The notes below the pieces were generated by a model that had not been told where the DNA came from, searched no databases, and worked only from the letters and a program-made list of their open reading frames with translations. DNA of 64,000 nucleotides. Source: Prevotella sp. (GTDB lineage Bacteria > Bacteroidota > Bacteroidia > Bacteroidales > Muribaculaceae). Shown here one piece after another: positions 25,581-34,650 of the stretch. Within the stretch, counting starts at the first letter, position 1. Each line of letters starts with the position of its first letter. A program made the position numbers and the translations under genes. Location of the stretch: the NCBI GenBank assembly GCA_023662865.1, contig JAMPIK010000002.1:124001-188000 (forward strand), read 5' to 3'.

Positions 25581-26561
25581 TCAGATGGAGAGTCTGCGGA
25601 GAGTTGAGAGTAGTTCGCGGTTAATCGGCTTGTCGTTTTTGATTGCTTTTGTGAAAGGAACGTAGACAATCTCATCGTTCTTGATGCCAATCATTACGTT
25701 GCGCTGATCATCAAGAAGAGCATCAACGGCTGCCGATCCCATTCGCGATGCGATTATGCGGTCGTAGGCGGAAGGGGAGCCTCCGCGTTGAAGGTGTCCG
25801 AGGATTGTGACACGCACATCGTATTCCGGGTATTCGTTCTTGACTCTCTCGGCCAAACCTATGGCACCGCCGGTAATCGGGCTCTCCGCTACAAGCACAA
25901 TTGCAGAGTTCTTGCTCTTTCTGAAACCGGATTTTATAAGGTCGTCAAGTTGGTCTTCCTTGGTGGATATCTCCGGGATGATTGCCGCTTCCGCGCCGGC
26001 AGCTATGGCACCGTTCAGAGCAAGGAAACCGGCATCTCGGCCCATCACCTCTATAAAGAACAGACGTTCATGACTGGTGGCGGTGTCGCGAATTTTGTCC
26101 ACACATTCCATAATTGTGTTGAGGGCCGTGTCGTATCCGATAGTCGAGTCTGTGCCGTAGAGGTCATTGTCAATAGTGCCGGGTAGTCCGACAATCGGAA
26201 TTGAAAATTCGTTGCCGAAAATGCGAGCACCGGTAAGAGAGCCGTCGCCGCCTATTACCACCAATGCATCAATACCACGGCGTTTCATAACATCGTATGC
26301 ACATTGCCGCCCCTCGGCAGTCTGAAACTCTTTGCAACGGGCTGTTTTGAGAATTGTGCCGCCGCGTTGAATTATATTCGAGACGTTTTGAGTGGAAAAT
26401 TCCTCGATTTCATCGGTGATAAGGCCTTTGTAGCCGCGATAAATACCGAACACTTTAAAACCTGCAAAAATGGAAGCGCGAGTCACGGCGCGTATTGCCG
26501 CGTTCATACCCGGAGCATCTCCTCCCGATGTAAGTATTCCTACTGATTTAATCTTGCTCAT
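25581..26561 (-). CDS. pfkA: ATP-dependent 6-phosphofructokinase
   Basis: 326 residues. Group-A PFK with [19 protein letters not shown] at the N-terminus, [10 protein letters not shown] near residue 103, and the substrate/catalytic [22 protein letters not shown], where the TIDND Asp is the catalytic base. [11 protein letters not shown] and [14 protein letters not shown] follow. It commits fructose 6-phosphate to glycolysis. Gly104-equivalent Gly in GGDGS suggests ATP rather than PPi as phosphoryl donor (inference from the PFK family). Single-gene unit with its own terminator. Confidence 0.95.
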   Translation of the reverse strand: MSKIKSVGILTSGGDAPGMNAAIRAVTRASIFAGFKVFGIYRGYKGLITDEIEEFSTQNVSNIIQRGGTILKTARCKEFQTAEGRQCAYDVMKRRGIDALVVIGGDGSLTGARIFGNEFSIPIVGLPGTIDNDLYGTDSTIGYDTALNTIMECVDKIRDTATSHERLFFIEVMGRDAGFLALNGAIAAGAEAAIIPEISTKEDQLDDLIKSGFRKSKNSAIVLVAESPITGGAIGLAERVKNEYPEYDVRVTILGHLQRGGSPSAYDRIIASRMGSAAVDALLDDQRNVMIGIKNDEIVYVPFTKAIKNDKPINRELLSTLRRLSI

Positions 26562-26711
26562 AAGTCAAAATATTGTAAGTGTCTATTCAATTTAAATCAA
26601 ACTTTATGTGGCTGCGCTCATTGTAAATCCAATTAATTTATTCCGGCGAGCCCGATATCGGAGATTTTTGAGTAATTTTGCATTTGGAAAAGTTTCACAG
26701 AACTCTTTTTT

Positions 26712-27329
26712 ATGTTAACAAAATATACGGATATTGTGTTTGATTTGGGAGGCGTGGTTTTAGACATTAACCGCGACCTCTGTGTGGAAAATCTTCTCGC
26801 GCTGGGTCTGAAAGATGCCGCCGACCTGCTTGACTTGTATTGCCAGAGCGGCGATTTCCTGGCACTGGAAGAGGGTAAAATGTCAGCGGCCGCTTTCTAT
26901 GACAAACTGCGGGAACGTGCCGCTCGCCCCGTGACCGATGTGCAGCTCACCGAGGCTATCGAGTCGTTCATAGTCGGACTGCCGATTGAAAGGCTGCAAG
27001 CACTGCGACAGCTGAAAAAGCGGGGAAAACGGTTGTATGTGTTGTCAAACACAAATTCGATTATGTACCACGGCATTATAGACCGGTTATTCCGACAAGA
27101 AGGATTGTGTATCCGCGATTATTTTGACGGTGAAGTAGTGTCATTCCAAGAAAAGGTGTGCAAACCGAAAGCGGAAATTTTCGAGATTTTAAAGCGTCGA
27201 TACAGCTTGAACGGAGAGATGACTCTCTTTTTGGACGACTCGCCGGCGAACTGCGAGGCGGCACAAGCCAACGGTATTGATGCCGTGTGTGTAGAACCCG
27301 GCACTGAATTTATTGAAGTTTTGAAATGA
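26712..27329 (+). CDS. HAD superfamily phosphatase
   Basis: 205 residues. Motif I is FDLGGVVLD, the DLG type also seen in YihX-like HAD proteins. Motif II Thr/Ser is in LYVLSNTNS, the motif III Lys is in VCKPKAEIF, and motif IV is LFLDDSPANCEAA. A four-helix cap (about 15-85) is of the C1 type. Likely a small-molecule phosphatase; its overlap with ribF by 4 bases raises the possibility that it acts in flavin synthesis, where a HAD enzyme removes the pyrimidine phosphate, but this is inference. TAATTTTG at 26673-26680 is a possible -7 element. Confidence 0.85.
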   Translation: MLTKYTDIVFDLGGVVLDINRDLCVENLLALGLKDAADLLDLYCQSGDFLALEEGKMSAAAFYDKLRERAARPVTDVQLTEAIESFIVGLPIERLQALRQLKKRGKRLYVLSNTNSIMYHGIIDRLFRQEGLCIRDYFDGEVVSFQEKVCKPKAEIFEILKRRYSLNGEMTLFLDDSPANCEAAQANGIDAVCVEPGTEFIEVLK

Positions 27330-28237
27330 CAGACAACAGAACAAGCAAACCGAAGGGATACATGGCAACCGTCGGCACTTTCGACGGTGTGCACACCGGG
27401 CACTTGTATCTGCTCCGCCAACTTCGAGAAGCTGCCGACAGAGCCGAACTGAGACCCATGGCTCTTGTAATTGACCCTCACCCCCTGACATTGGTTCGAC
27501 CCGAACGCGTTCCGGCTCAACTGTGCGACTTCGAGCAACGTCGCCGGATGATACAACGCGAAGGCGTGGAACCGGTAAAACTTGTATTCAACGAGCAGAC
27601 GAGAAGTGAAACTTCCGGGGAGTTTTTACGCCGTTTGCGCGATGAAATGGGAGTAAAATCGCTGCTTGTTGGATATGACAACAGATTTGGGAGTGACAGA
27701 GAGCACGGATTTGAATACTATAAAGAGGTGGGAAAAAGTTTGGGTATTACAGTGGAGGAAGCACGCCAACTTCCCGGCGTGAGTTCGTCGCAAGTGCGCC
27801 GGCTTCTGCTGGCCGGCGACATTGAAGGCGGCAACCGTCTGTTAGGCTATTCTTACGGCTTTTTCGGCACAGTGGAACATGGAGCCGCCTTAGGCCGCGA
27901 ATTGGGTTTTCCTACGGCAAACATTTTTCCCTCGGATAACAGACAACTTATCCCCCCGGTGGGAGTGTATTCATCGGTGGTGCACATCGATGAAACGGAC
28001 GTTTTTATGCCATCTATGACAAACATAGGATATAAGCCGACAGTCTCCGGCAAGTCGGGAAATATTACAATCGAGACCCATATTTTTGACTTTGACGGCG
28101 ACCTTTATGGCAAGTGTGTGCGTTTACACTTTAAGAGCCGTCTGCGCGATGAAAGGAGATTTGCATCTCTTGAAGAGCTTAAAGCTCGCCTCGCCCTGGA
28201 CGCAAGTATAGCAAAGGCTCAACTCAATAACGATTAA
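27326..28237 (+). CDS. ribF: bifunctional riboflavin kinase / FAD synthetase
   Basis: 303 residues. The N-terminal adenylyltransferase has VGTFDGVHTGHLYLL, then ARQLPGVSSSQVRRLLLAGDIE near residue 150. The C-terminal flavokinase starts at about 175, with GRELGFPTANI, then PPVGVYSSVV and THIFDFDGDLYGKCVRLHF. It makes FMN and FAD from riboflavin. The start overlaps the HAD gene stop (ATGA), so the two are translationally coupled. Confidence 0.95.
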   Translation: MTDNRTSKPKGYMATVGTFDGVHTGHLYLLRQLREAADRAELRPMALVIDPHPLTLVRPERVPAQLCDFEQRRRMIQREGVEPVKLVFNEQTRSETSGEFLRRLRDEMGVKSLLVGYDNRFGSDREHGFEYYKEVGKSLGITVEEARQLPGVSSSQVRRLLLAGDIEGGNRLLGYSYGFFGTVEHGAALGRELGFPTANIFPSDNRQLIPPVGVYSSVVHIDETDVFMPSMTNIGYKPTVSGKSGNITIETHIFDFDGDLYGKCVRLHFKSRLRDERRFASLEELKARLALDASIAKAQLNND

Positions 28238-28254
28238 TCAAAATTTCAGACACC

Positions 28255-28914
28255 ATGGAAATAATAAATTTTGCAGAGACCCCATCGCTTGTGAGCCGCT
28301 ATATGCTTGAGCTCCGCGACACCCGAATACATACAGACAGGCTGCGTTTCCGACATAATCTTGAGCGCATTGGAGAGATTATGTCATATGAGATTTCAAA
28401 ACGCCTGAGCTACAAAAATGTCGAGACGCAGACACCTCTGGGCACCGCCGTTTGTCAAACACCGGACGATGATGTGGTAATCGGTACTATCCTGCGAGCC
28501 GGACTCCCTTTGCATCAAGGGTTTCTGAACTATTTTGATAATGCCGAAAATGCCTTTGTGAGTGCATATCGCAAATATCGCGAAAAAGGAGGTGACACAT
28601 TTGATGTGCTGATAGAATATCTGGCGTCCCCCTCAATAGAAGGCAAAGTGCTTATGCTTGTAGACCCGATGCTCGCTACCGGCGCTTCAATGGAATTAGG
28701 GTATCGCGCTCTGCTGAGCAAGGGCACACCCAAGCATATCCATGTGGCATCCGTGATAGCCTCACAAGCTGCCGTGGATTATGTGTGCAAGACATTTCCC
28801 GAGGAGAAGACTACCCTTTGGATAGGTGCGATTGACCCGGAGATTAACTCACATTCATATATAATCCCCGGTCTCGGCGATGCCGGCGACCTCGCTTTCG
28901 GCGAAAAATCTTGA
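28255..28914 (+). CDS. upp: uracil phosphoribosyltransferase
   Basis: 219 residues. The PRPP loop is MLVDPMLATGASM near residue 138. The uracil-binding region near the C-terminus is GAIDPEINSHSYIIPGLGDAGDLAFG. It salvages uracil to UMP. It lies 17 bases after ribF, and its 3' end contains the promoter of pyrH, so the two UMP enzymes are adjacent but can be separately transcribed. Confidence 0.95.
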   Translation: MEIINFAETPSLVSRYMLELRDTRIHTDRLRFRHNLERIGEIMSYEISKRLSYKNVETQTPLGTAVCQTPDDDVVIGTILRAGLPLHQGFLNYFDNAENAFVSAYRKYREKGGDTFDVLIEYLASPSIEGKVLMLVDPMLATGASMELGYRALLSKGTPKHIHVASVIASQAAVDYVCKTFPEEKTTLWIGAIDPEINSHSYIIPGLGDAGDLAFGEKS

Positions 28915-28918
28915 AGTG

Positions 28919-28950
28919 TTTGCAGATATGGTTTAAATTCTGTACCTTTG
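28919..28950 (+). promoter_or_regulatory. promoter of pyrH
   Basis: TTTG 28919-28922, a 20-base spacer, TACCTTTG 28943-28950, all just after the upp stop. The pyrH ATG is 20 bases beyond the -7 element. Confidence 0.75.
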
Positions 28951-28970
28951 TCACAGAAAAAATTACCGAC

Positions 28971-29678
28971 ATGAAGTTTAAACGCATATTATTGAAACTC
29001 TCCGGCGAGTCGCTCATGGGCGAACAGGGCCACGGCATTGACCCGGTACGCCTGAATGACTATGCTGAGCAAATAAAAGATATAGCCTCGCGGGGCGTTG
29101 AAATCAGCATCGTAATCGGCGGCGGCAATATATTCCGCGGCCTGCAGGGTGCGTCCAAGGGGTTTGACAGAGTTAAAGGCGACCAGATGGGAATGCTTGC
29201 CACGGTAATCAACTCTCTGGCTCTCTCATCGGCACTTGAAGCCATCGGACAACCCAACCGGGTGTTGACGGCAATCGATATGCACCCGATAGGGGAGCAT
29301 TACTCCAAATGGAGAGCCATCGAGGCCATGAAAGAGGGTAAGGTAGCTATCATATCATGCGGCACCGGCAATCCTTTCTTTACCACAGACACCGGTTCGG
29401 CTCTTCGTGCCATTGAGGTCGAGGCAGATGTCATGCTCAAGGGTACACGCGTAGACGGTGTGTACACCGCCGACCCGGAGAAAGACCCGACCGCTACCCG
29501 TTTTGATGAAATCTCTTACGATGAAGTCATTAACCGCGGCCTGAAAGTAATGGATGTTACCGCCACAGCTTTGGCAAAAGAAAACAATATGCCGATTTAC
29601 GTGTTCAACATGGACGTGAAAGGAAATCTTGCCAAAATGATGAACGGCGAGCCTGTCGGCACATTGGTACACCCCTGA
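28971..29678 (+). CDS. pyrH: UMP kinase
   Basis: 235 residues from ATG 28971; an earlier in-frame start would overlap upp and the promoter. The amino-acid-kinase fold shows KRILLKLSGESLMG, VIGGGNIFRGL, DQMGMLATVINSLAL, ISCGTGNPFFTTDTGSALRA and KGTRVDGVYTADPEKDP. It converts UMP to UDP. frr follows by 25 bases, a conserved pairing. Confidence 0.96.
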   Translation: MKFKRILLKLSGESLMGEQGHGIDPVRLNDYAEQIKDIASRGVEISIVIGGGNIFRGLQGASKGFDRVKGDQMGMLATVINSLALSSALEAIGQPNRVLTAIDMHPIGEHYSKWRAIEAMKEGKVAIISCGTGNPFFTTDTGSALRAIEVEADVMLKGTRVDGVYTADPEKDPTATRFDEISYDEVINRGLKVMDVTATALAKENNMPIYVFNMDVKGNLAKMMNGEPVGTLVHP

Positions 29679-29703
29679 ATATAAATAAATTAATACCATA
29701 ACT

Positions 29704-30261
29704 ATGGAAGTATCAGAATATCTGCAAAATGCAGAAGACAACATGACACTGGCGGTAGAGTATCTTGATGATACGCTCTCTCATATCCGCGCCGGCAAGG
29801 CCAGTCCGCGTTTGCTGGACGGCATAAGAGTGGACTATTACGGTACTCAGGCTCCCATAAGCAATGTGGCCAATATCAGTGTGCCCGATGCGCGCACAAT
29901 AGCCATTACTCCCTGGGAAAAGAATATGTTCAAAGAGATTGAAAAGGCTATTATTAACTCCGAACTGGGTGTTACTCCCGAGAACAACGGTGAGGTGATA
30001 CGCATCTGCATACCGCCGCTCACCGAGGATCGCCGCAAGCAGCTCGTGAAGCAAAGCAAGGGAGAAGCCGAGAACGCCAAGGTGAGTGTGCGCAACGCTC
30101 GCCGCGAAGCCATTGACGGTCTTAAAAAAGAGATTAAACAAGGGTTGAGCGAAGATGTGGAGAAAGATGCCGAGAACGATGTGCAGAAACTCCACGACAA
30201 ATATATGAAGAAGATTGACGAACTCTTCGCCGCCAAGGAGAAAGAAATTCTCACTGTGTGA
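29704..30261 (+). CDS. frr: ribosome recycling factor
   Basis: 185 residues, standard length. Typical elements: [40 protein letters not shown] and [37 protein letters not shown]. With EF-G it splits post-termination ribosomes. The stop overlaps the start of the next gene (TGATG). Confidence 0.96.
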   Translation: MEVSEYLQNAEDNMTLAVEYLDDTLSHIRAGKASPRLLDGIRVDYYGTQAPISNVANISVPDARTIAITPWEKNMFKEIEKAIINSELGVTPENNGEVIRICIPPLTEDRRKQLVKQSKGEAENAKVSVRNARREAIDGLKKEIKQGLSEDVEKDAENDVQKLHDKYMKKIDELFAAKEKEILTV

Positions 30262-30620
30262 TGAAAAGGTGTTTTTTAGCGGGAGTGCTTGCCGCAGCCT
30301 CATTGGGTATGTGGGCAGACACTCCTGCCTCTTTTCCGGGAGGAGACGAGGCATTGGCTTCGTATTTGAATGCAAACGTGGTTTATCCCAAAGCCGCGCA
30401 AGAGAACGGCATCGAAGGCACGGTGACAGTGCTTTTCGCAGTGGCGGCCGATGGCGCTATCAGCAATGTGCGAGTGGCGCGTCCGCTTGACCCCGACTTG
30501 GAATCGGAAGCACTGAGACTCGTAAAAGGAATGCCGGCATGGACACCGGCCACAGACAGCACCGGCAAACCGGTAAAGTCCGAGGCCTCACTTCCCGTTA
30601 AATTCCGTCTGAATCAATAA
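30261..30620 (+). CDS. small periplasmic TonB C-terminal domain protein
   Basis: 119 residues from ATG 30261, overlapping the frr stop by one base. Signal peptide [20 protein letters not shown] is followed by a nearly complete TonB_C fold: ALASYLNANVVYPKAAQENGIEGTVTVLFAVAADGAISNVRVARPLDPDLESEALRLVKGMPAW. There is no membrane anchor or Pro-rich spacer, so it is a stand-alone periplasmic TonB domain rather than a classic transducer. Its start at the end of frr implies co-expression with translation genes. Confidence 0.82.
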   Translation: MKRCFLAGVLAAASLGMWADTPASFPGGDEALASYLNANVVYPKAAQENGIEGTVTVLFAVAADGAISNVRVARPLDPDLESEALRLVKGMPAWTPATDSTGKPVKSEASLPVKFRLNQ

Positions 30621-30689
30621 CATAGACACGCTCTAATTGTGGCTTCGGAGCCGCCCCCATGTCACAAACTTTATGAGATGGGGCCTATG

Positions 30690-31202
30690 TCAGAGGTCAA
30701 GAGGCAGATACCAATCGGAAGCGGTGTCTGCCTCGGCCTTTTCCGGGGGTGGGGGTGTTTGTTTGTGCTGTATTGCGGATTGTTTTGACTTGGGCAGCGG
30801 CGGCAGCGGAGTGATTTCGTCGGCTGCTTCGGCGTCCTCCTTGCGAGTGAGAGCCGTTTTCAAGTCGGCTATCTGCGCTTTGAAACGCTCTATGCGCCGG
30901 TCGTATCTCTCCTTCAATTCCTGAACTTTGACAAACATTGCTTGCACTTCAGCTATTTGGTTGTTCAGCTCTTGATACTCTTCTTTAAGTTTTTTGTATT
31001 TAAGTGACAGCTCCGTGTTTTCGGCTTGCAAACGCGATTTTTCATTCTTGATGCCGGCAATCATGCCGGCTGTTTCATTCAATTTATCGGCGAACTCTCT
31101 CTCTTTCAATGAAGAGCTTTCAAGCGCCTGCCGGATAAGAGTGCGTGTCTTACCCGGGCGGAGCCATATTTGAAATGCGGTCAGTTCTGCAAGTTCAGTC
31201 AT
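30690..31202 (-). CDS. coiled-coil protein, hypothetical
   Basis: 170 residues. Residues about 30-125 form a long predicted coiled coil rich in Glu, Lys, Leu and Gln (KNEKSRLQAENTELSLKYKKLKEEYQELNNQIAEV). The tail is Pro/Gln-rich and low in complexity. No signal peptide or membrane segment. It overlaps the end of the large PEP/pyruvate-binding gene by 8 bases, so the two are one transcript, and an interaction is plausible. No family recognised. Confidence 0.75.
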   Translation of the reverse strand: MTELAELTAFQIWLRPGKTRTLIRQALESSSLKEREFADKLNETAGMIAGIKNEKSRLQAENTELSLKYKKLKEEYQELNNQIAEVQAMFVKVQELKERYDRRIERFKAQIADLKTALTRKEDAEAADEITPLPPLPKSKQSAIQHKQTPPPPEKAEADTASDWYLPLDL

Positions 31203-34200
31203 TTTCGTCAGTTGTGGAGAAACTCTCTTTCAGTACTATTCCGATGGATTTGCGCCCGTTTATTGCAATTGGCAGCGGAGAGTCAAATTCAACCACTCTC
31301 AGCCTTTCGCTTTCATAAACAGCCGGGCGTTTTTCAAGATAGTCAATATCAAAAAGGTCGGTGGGGCTTGCCGGGCTTATTGTGAAATATCCCACGCCGA
31401 AGCTGGTAAGATTTTGGAAGAAATGAGTGCCCTGACTTGGCTCTATGTTATACCCGGGCAGTGCTGTTTCAACTATGAGTCTTGCGCCGGCAATCTGCGG
31501 CCATTTCACCGGGATGCCGAGAGCCGGGTCGGAGGAACCCCAACGCCCCGGGCCTATCAGGATATAGCCTTGATCTTTCTCGATGAAGCCGCGGTTGAGA
31601 GTCTCCACCTCGCGTGCCAACTCGGAATTATGCGTGGAGTCGAAAGATTGCGGACGCACATATGCCACATGGCGTACATTGTCCATAAGTCCGTGTCCCA
31701 AAGCAGTGTCCGAGCGCAGCAGCAATTCCGAGTCGGGGTGGTTCATTATAGAGTCGTCAAGCATCTCCTTTTTGTCGACAATGGGGCGTATCTGCAGCCA
31801 ATAGAGAGTACCTTTCTGCTCCGATGAGGGGGAGGCTTTCGGGTCAATACACCCGGCAAACTCAATCTCTACCGGGCGTCCCATTTCATATTGCCCTTCG
31901 GAAAGCATGAATTTGACACATTCGGCGAGGGGGAATACGTTGTGTCTGAGTATGTTGGCAAACGTCACTACCTTTCGGCCGCGACCTTGATCCGTGTCGC
32001 GCATTATGTGGTCAATGCCGTCGTAAGTGCTTACCATATATTTCATTGCGCCGGAAGCCACTGCATCAGCCACATTCAGCCGCTTGATGTTGAAATCATC
32101 GTGCACGGTGAAGTTGAGCACACCGGGGTCTGTGGCCGGCAGGGCGTAAAATTGAGTTTGGGTGTCGCGCAATGCAAGGTCCAGGGTGCTTGTCTGGAGC
32201 ACTGACTCCGGGTGAGCGGGTGAGAAACGCAGTGCCCTTGAGCCGTCTACTATATATTTACCCAGACCGACAGCTACTTCGGCTACTCCCTCCTCCGGCG
32301 TTTCATTGCCCACCGGGTAATAGTTGATTGAACGTCCCACTCCGGCGAAGCTCGGATAGTAGTACCCATCGTGAGTTTCTCCGGCAACTTCTTGCAGAAT
32401 TACGGCCATTTTTTCCTGGTCAATCACATTGCGAGTGGCGTTCATATAAGCCTTCGAGTCGGTGAAGAATACAGATGCGTAAACTCCTTTAATAGCATCG
32501 GTCACCATTTTAAGCATACGCTCCGGGTCGGCGAGACGCGGTATCATGTAGGTGGAATACACCCCGGCAAACGGCTGATAATGTGAGTCTTCAAGCAAGG
32601 AGGAAGAGCGCACGGCCAGGGGCTTGTCTATCACCTCGAATAGGGCGCGCAGGTCGTCGCACACTGCTTCAGGCAGACTCCCTTTCAGGAAAGTTTGCAG
32701 TATTTCATCGTCTGATGTATTGCTCAAGGCTATCGGGTAGAGGTCGTTTGTGTCCATAAACTCATCAAAGATGTCGGTACAGAGCACCACGGTGCGAGGT
32801 ATCGTGATTTGCACGCCATGGAAGTTTTCACACTCCGGGTGGCGTTTTATTATGGAGTCGATGAATGCCAGACCGCGCCCTTTGCCGCCCATTGAGCCTT
32901 GTCCTATACGTGCGAAGTTGGAGTACTTGTCAAAGCGGTCTTTCTTGAACACAGCCACCACGCCTCGGTTTTTCATGCGGCGGTATTTCACAATCACCTC
33001 GAATATGAGTTTGCGCAGCGCCGGAGCCTGACTCATGTCGGTGAAGCGCAATGTCTTGAGCGCAGAGGCTATCGGGAACAAGGCGCGCGAATACAGCCAG
33101 CGCGAAATGTCGTTGGTGCTGCTGTGGAAAAACAGCGAGTCGCCGGGTATGTTATATATGTTCTTTTGCAGGTCTTTGAGGTTGCGAATGTGCATGATTT
33201 CCGCACCGGTCGCCGGGTCTTTTACTACAAAATCACCGAATCCGAAATTGTTGCGTACCGCTCTGCGGAGTTCCTGCGGCAAAGTCTTGGAGGTCTTGTC
33301 GATAAAGATGCCGCCGAAGTCGCCCACCTTGTCTTTATTCTCGATTTCCGAGCTTTCCACAATAATGGGGATTGTGGCATCTTTCGAGCGCACATATCGG
33401 GAGAATTTCAGGCCGGCCTCTTTGTCCTTCACACCCTCGCGAGGGAAGCTGACATCGGTCACAATGCCGAGCATTCGGTTTGAATACTTTTCGTACAGAT
33501 CCTTGGCTTCCTCAAAGTCGCGAGCCAGAATTACTTTCGGGCGTCCGCGCATACGCAACATCTGCTCATGCTCGTTGAGCGCTTCGGTGCTGAACTCCTT
33601 GCTCTGATTGAGCAGAAATTTGAACAGATAGGGGAGTACGGCAGAGTAAAATCTCACAGAGTCCTCAACAAGCAGAATAGCCTGTACACCCACCTCTTCA
33701 ATATCCTTGGGCGCGTTCATTCGGTCTTCCAACAGCTTGATAATCGCAAGGATAAGGTCTACATTGCCCAGCCACGAGAATACATAGTCCACCGCGCTGA
33801 GGTCTTCATTCTGCAAGCGGCGGCTCACCTCTTTGCTGAAGGGGGTAAGCACAACGAACGGTGTGTCGGGGTGTGCAACCTTGATTTTACGCGCCTCGGT
33901 GAACGTTTCGCTGATGTCTACTCCTGGCATTGCTATTATCAGGTCAAACTCTTTGTTTCTCAATAAAGTATGAGCTTCCTCAAAAGTCGCCACTTTGGTG
34001 AAGCGCGGCGGTGAAGAGAGATTGAGCGAGACATATTCAAAATATACTTGTTCCTCTACACGACCGTCTTCCTCCATCATGAAAGCATCATATGGAGTGG
34101 CCACAAGTAGCACATTGAATATGCGTCGCTGCATGAGGTTCGCAAAAGCGGTGTCTTTGAGGTACAGTTTGCTGATAGCTTGTTCGTTTATATTATTCAT
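31195..34200 (-). CDS. PEP/pyruvate-binding domain protein with receiver-like N-terminus
   Basis: 1001 residues. Residues about 25-160 look like a degenerate receiver fold. A second receiver-like domain (about 172-318) keeps an acidic pair (LLVEDS, 179-180), a candidate phospho-acceptor Asp249 (GIVTDVSFP) and a Lys (IDKTS, 302). The PPDK/PEP-synthase-type ATP-grasp part starts near 435 (GSMGGKGRGLAFID), with AVRSSSLLEDSHYQPFAGVYSTY later and IGPGRWGSSDPALGIPVKW near the end. The usual phosphohistidine swivel and PEP-binding barrel are not seen. So it is unlikely to be a complete PEP synthase; a kinase-like or sensory role is inference. Confidence 0.85.
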   Translation of the reverse strand: MNNINEQAISKLYLKDTAFANLMQRRIFNVLLVATPYDAFMMEEDGRVEEQVYFEYVSLNLSSPPRFTKVATFEEAHTLLRNKEFDLIIAMPGVDISETFTEARKIKVAHPDTPFVVLTPFSKEVSRRLQNEDLSAVDYVFSWLGNVDLILAIIKLLEDRMNAPKDIEEVGVQAILLVEDSVRFYSAVLPYLFKFLLNQSKEFSTEALNEHEQMLRMRGRPKVILARDFEEAKDLYEKYSNRMLGIVTDVSFPREGVKDKEAGLKFSRYVRSKDATIPIIVESSEIENKDKVGDFGGIFIDKTSKTLPQELRRAVRNNFGFGDFVVKDPATGAEIMHIRNLKDLQKNIYNIPGDSLFFHSSTNDISRWLYSRALFPIASALKTLRFTDMSQAPALRKLIFEVIVKYRRMKNRGVVAVFKKDRFDKYSNFARIGQGSMGGKGRGLAFIDSIIKRHPECENFHGVQITIPRTVVLCTDIFDEFMDTNDLYPIALSNTSDDEILQTFLKGSLPEAVCDDLRALFEVIDKPLAVRSSSLLEDSHYQPFAGVYSTYMIPRLADPERMLKMVTDAIKGVYASVFFTDSKAYMNATRNVIDQEKMAVILQEVAGETHDGYYYPSFAGVGRSINYYPVGNETPEEGVAEVAVGLGKYIVDGSRALRFSPAHPESVLQTSTLDLALRDTQTQFYALPATDPGVLNFTVHDDFNIKRLNVADAVASGAMKYMVSTYDGIDHIMRDTDQGRGRKVVTFANILRHNVFPLAECVKFMLSEGQYEMGRPVEIEFAGCIDPKASPSSEQKGTLYWLQIRPIVDKKEMLDDSIMNHPDSELLLRSDTALGHGLMDNVRHVAYVRPQSFDSTHNSELAREVETLNRGFIEKDQGYILIGPGRWGSSDPALGIPVKWPQIAGARLIVETALPGYNIEPSQGTHFFQNLTSFGVGYFTISPASPTDLFDIDYLEKRPAVYESERLRVVEFDSPLPIAINGRKSIGIVLKESFSTTDEND

Positions 34201-34225
34201 CAGGGTGTGAGATTGATATGTTTTG

Positions 34226-34256
34226 CAAATTTACAAAATATTTCACAAAAAACAAA
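34226..34256 (-). promoter_or_regulatory. promoter of the PEP/pyruvate-binding gene
   Basis: On the minus strand TTTG 34256-34253, a 19-base spacer, TAAATTTG 34233-34226, ending 26 bases before the start codon. Confidence 0.75.
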
Positions 34257-34275
34257 AAAGTTGTAATTTTGCAGC

Positions 34276-34650
34276 ATGATTAGAGAAATGTTGGCGATAT
34301 TTATAGGCGGCGGCCTTGGCAGTGTGATGCGCTACGGTGTGCAAATGATCATGCACGAACGCATTGCAGCATATCATTTTCCATGGGCTACATTCACTGT
34401 CAATATAATCGGGAGTTTCCTGATAGGGTTGTTCTATGCTCTTTCCGCAAAATGGAGTTTGTCGGCCGAAGTGCGTTTGTTTCTGACAGCCGGACTGTGC
34501 GGTGGCTTTACCACATTCTCCACTTTCAGCAACGATGCCTTGGAAATGCTGCGCGGCGGCAACGGTCTGTTGTGCTTGGTGTATATAGCCGCGAGCATAC
34601 TGTTGGGAGTAGGTGCCTGCTTTCTGGGTGCTAATTTAATAAAATCATGA
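34276..34650 (+). CDS. crcB: fluoride efflux channel CrcB/FluC
   Basis: 124 residues, four membrane helices. Signature motifs: IGGGLGSVMRYGVQ near the start, FPWATFTVNIIGSFLIG near residue 36, and LTAGLCGGFTTFSTFS near residue 76. It exports fluoride as a dual-topology dimer. TAATTTTG at 34264-34271 is only 4 bases before ATG 34276. So the mRNA is leaderless, or translation begins at the second Met (34288). No fluoride riboswitch is seen upstream. The 3' end overlaps the recombinase gene by 6 bases. Confidence 0.92.
   Translation: MIREMLAIFIGGGLGSVMRYGVQMIMHERIAAYHFPWATFTVNIIGSFLIGLFYALSAKWSLSAEVRLFLTAGLCGGFTTFSTFSNDALEMLRGGNGLLCLVYIAASILLGVGACFLGANLIKS

Noticed and set aside
34201..34275. 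Fluoride riboswitch before crcB
   Set aside because: The intergenic space is short and filled by two promoters; no fluoride-aptamer sequence or pseudoknot is visible.
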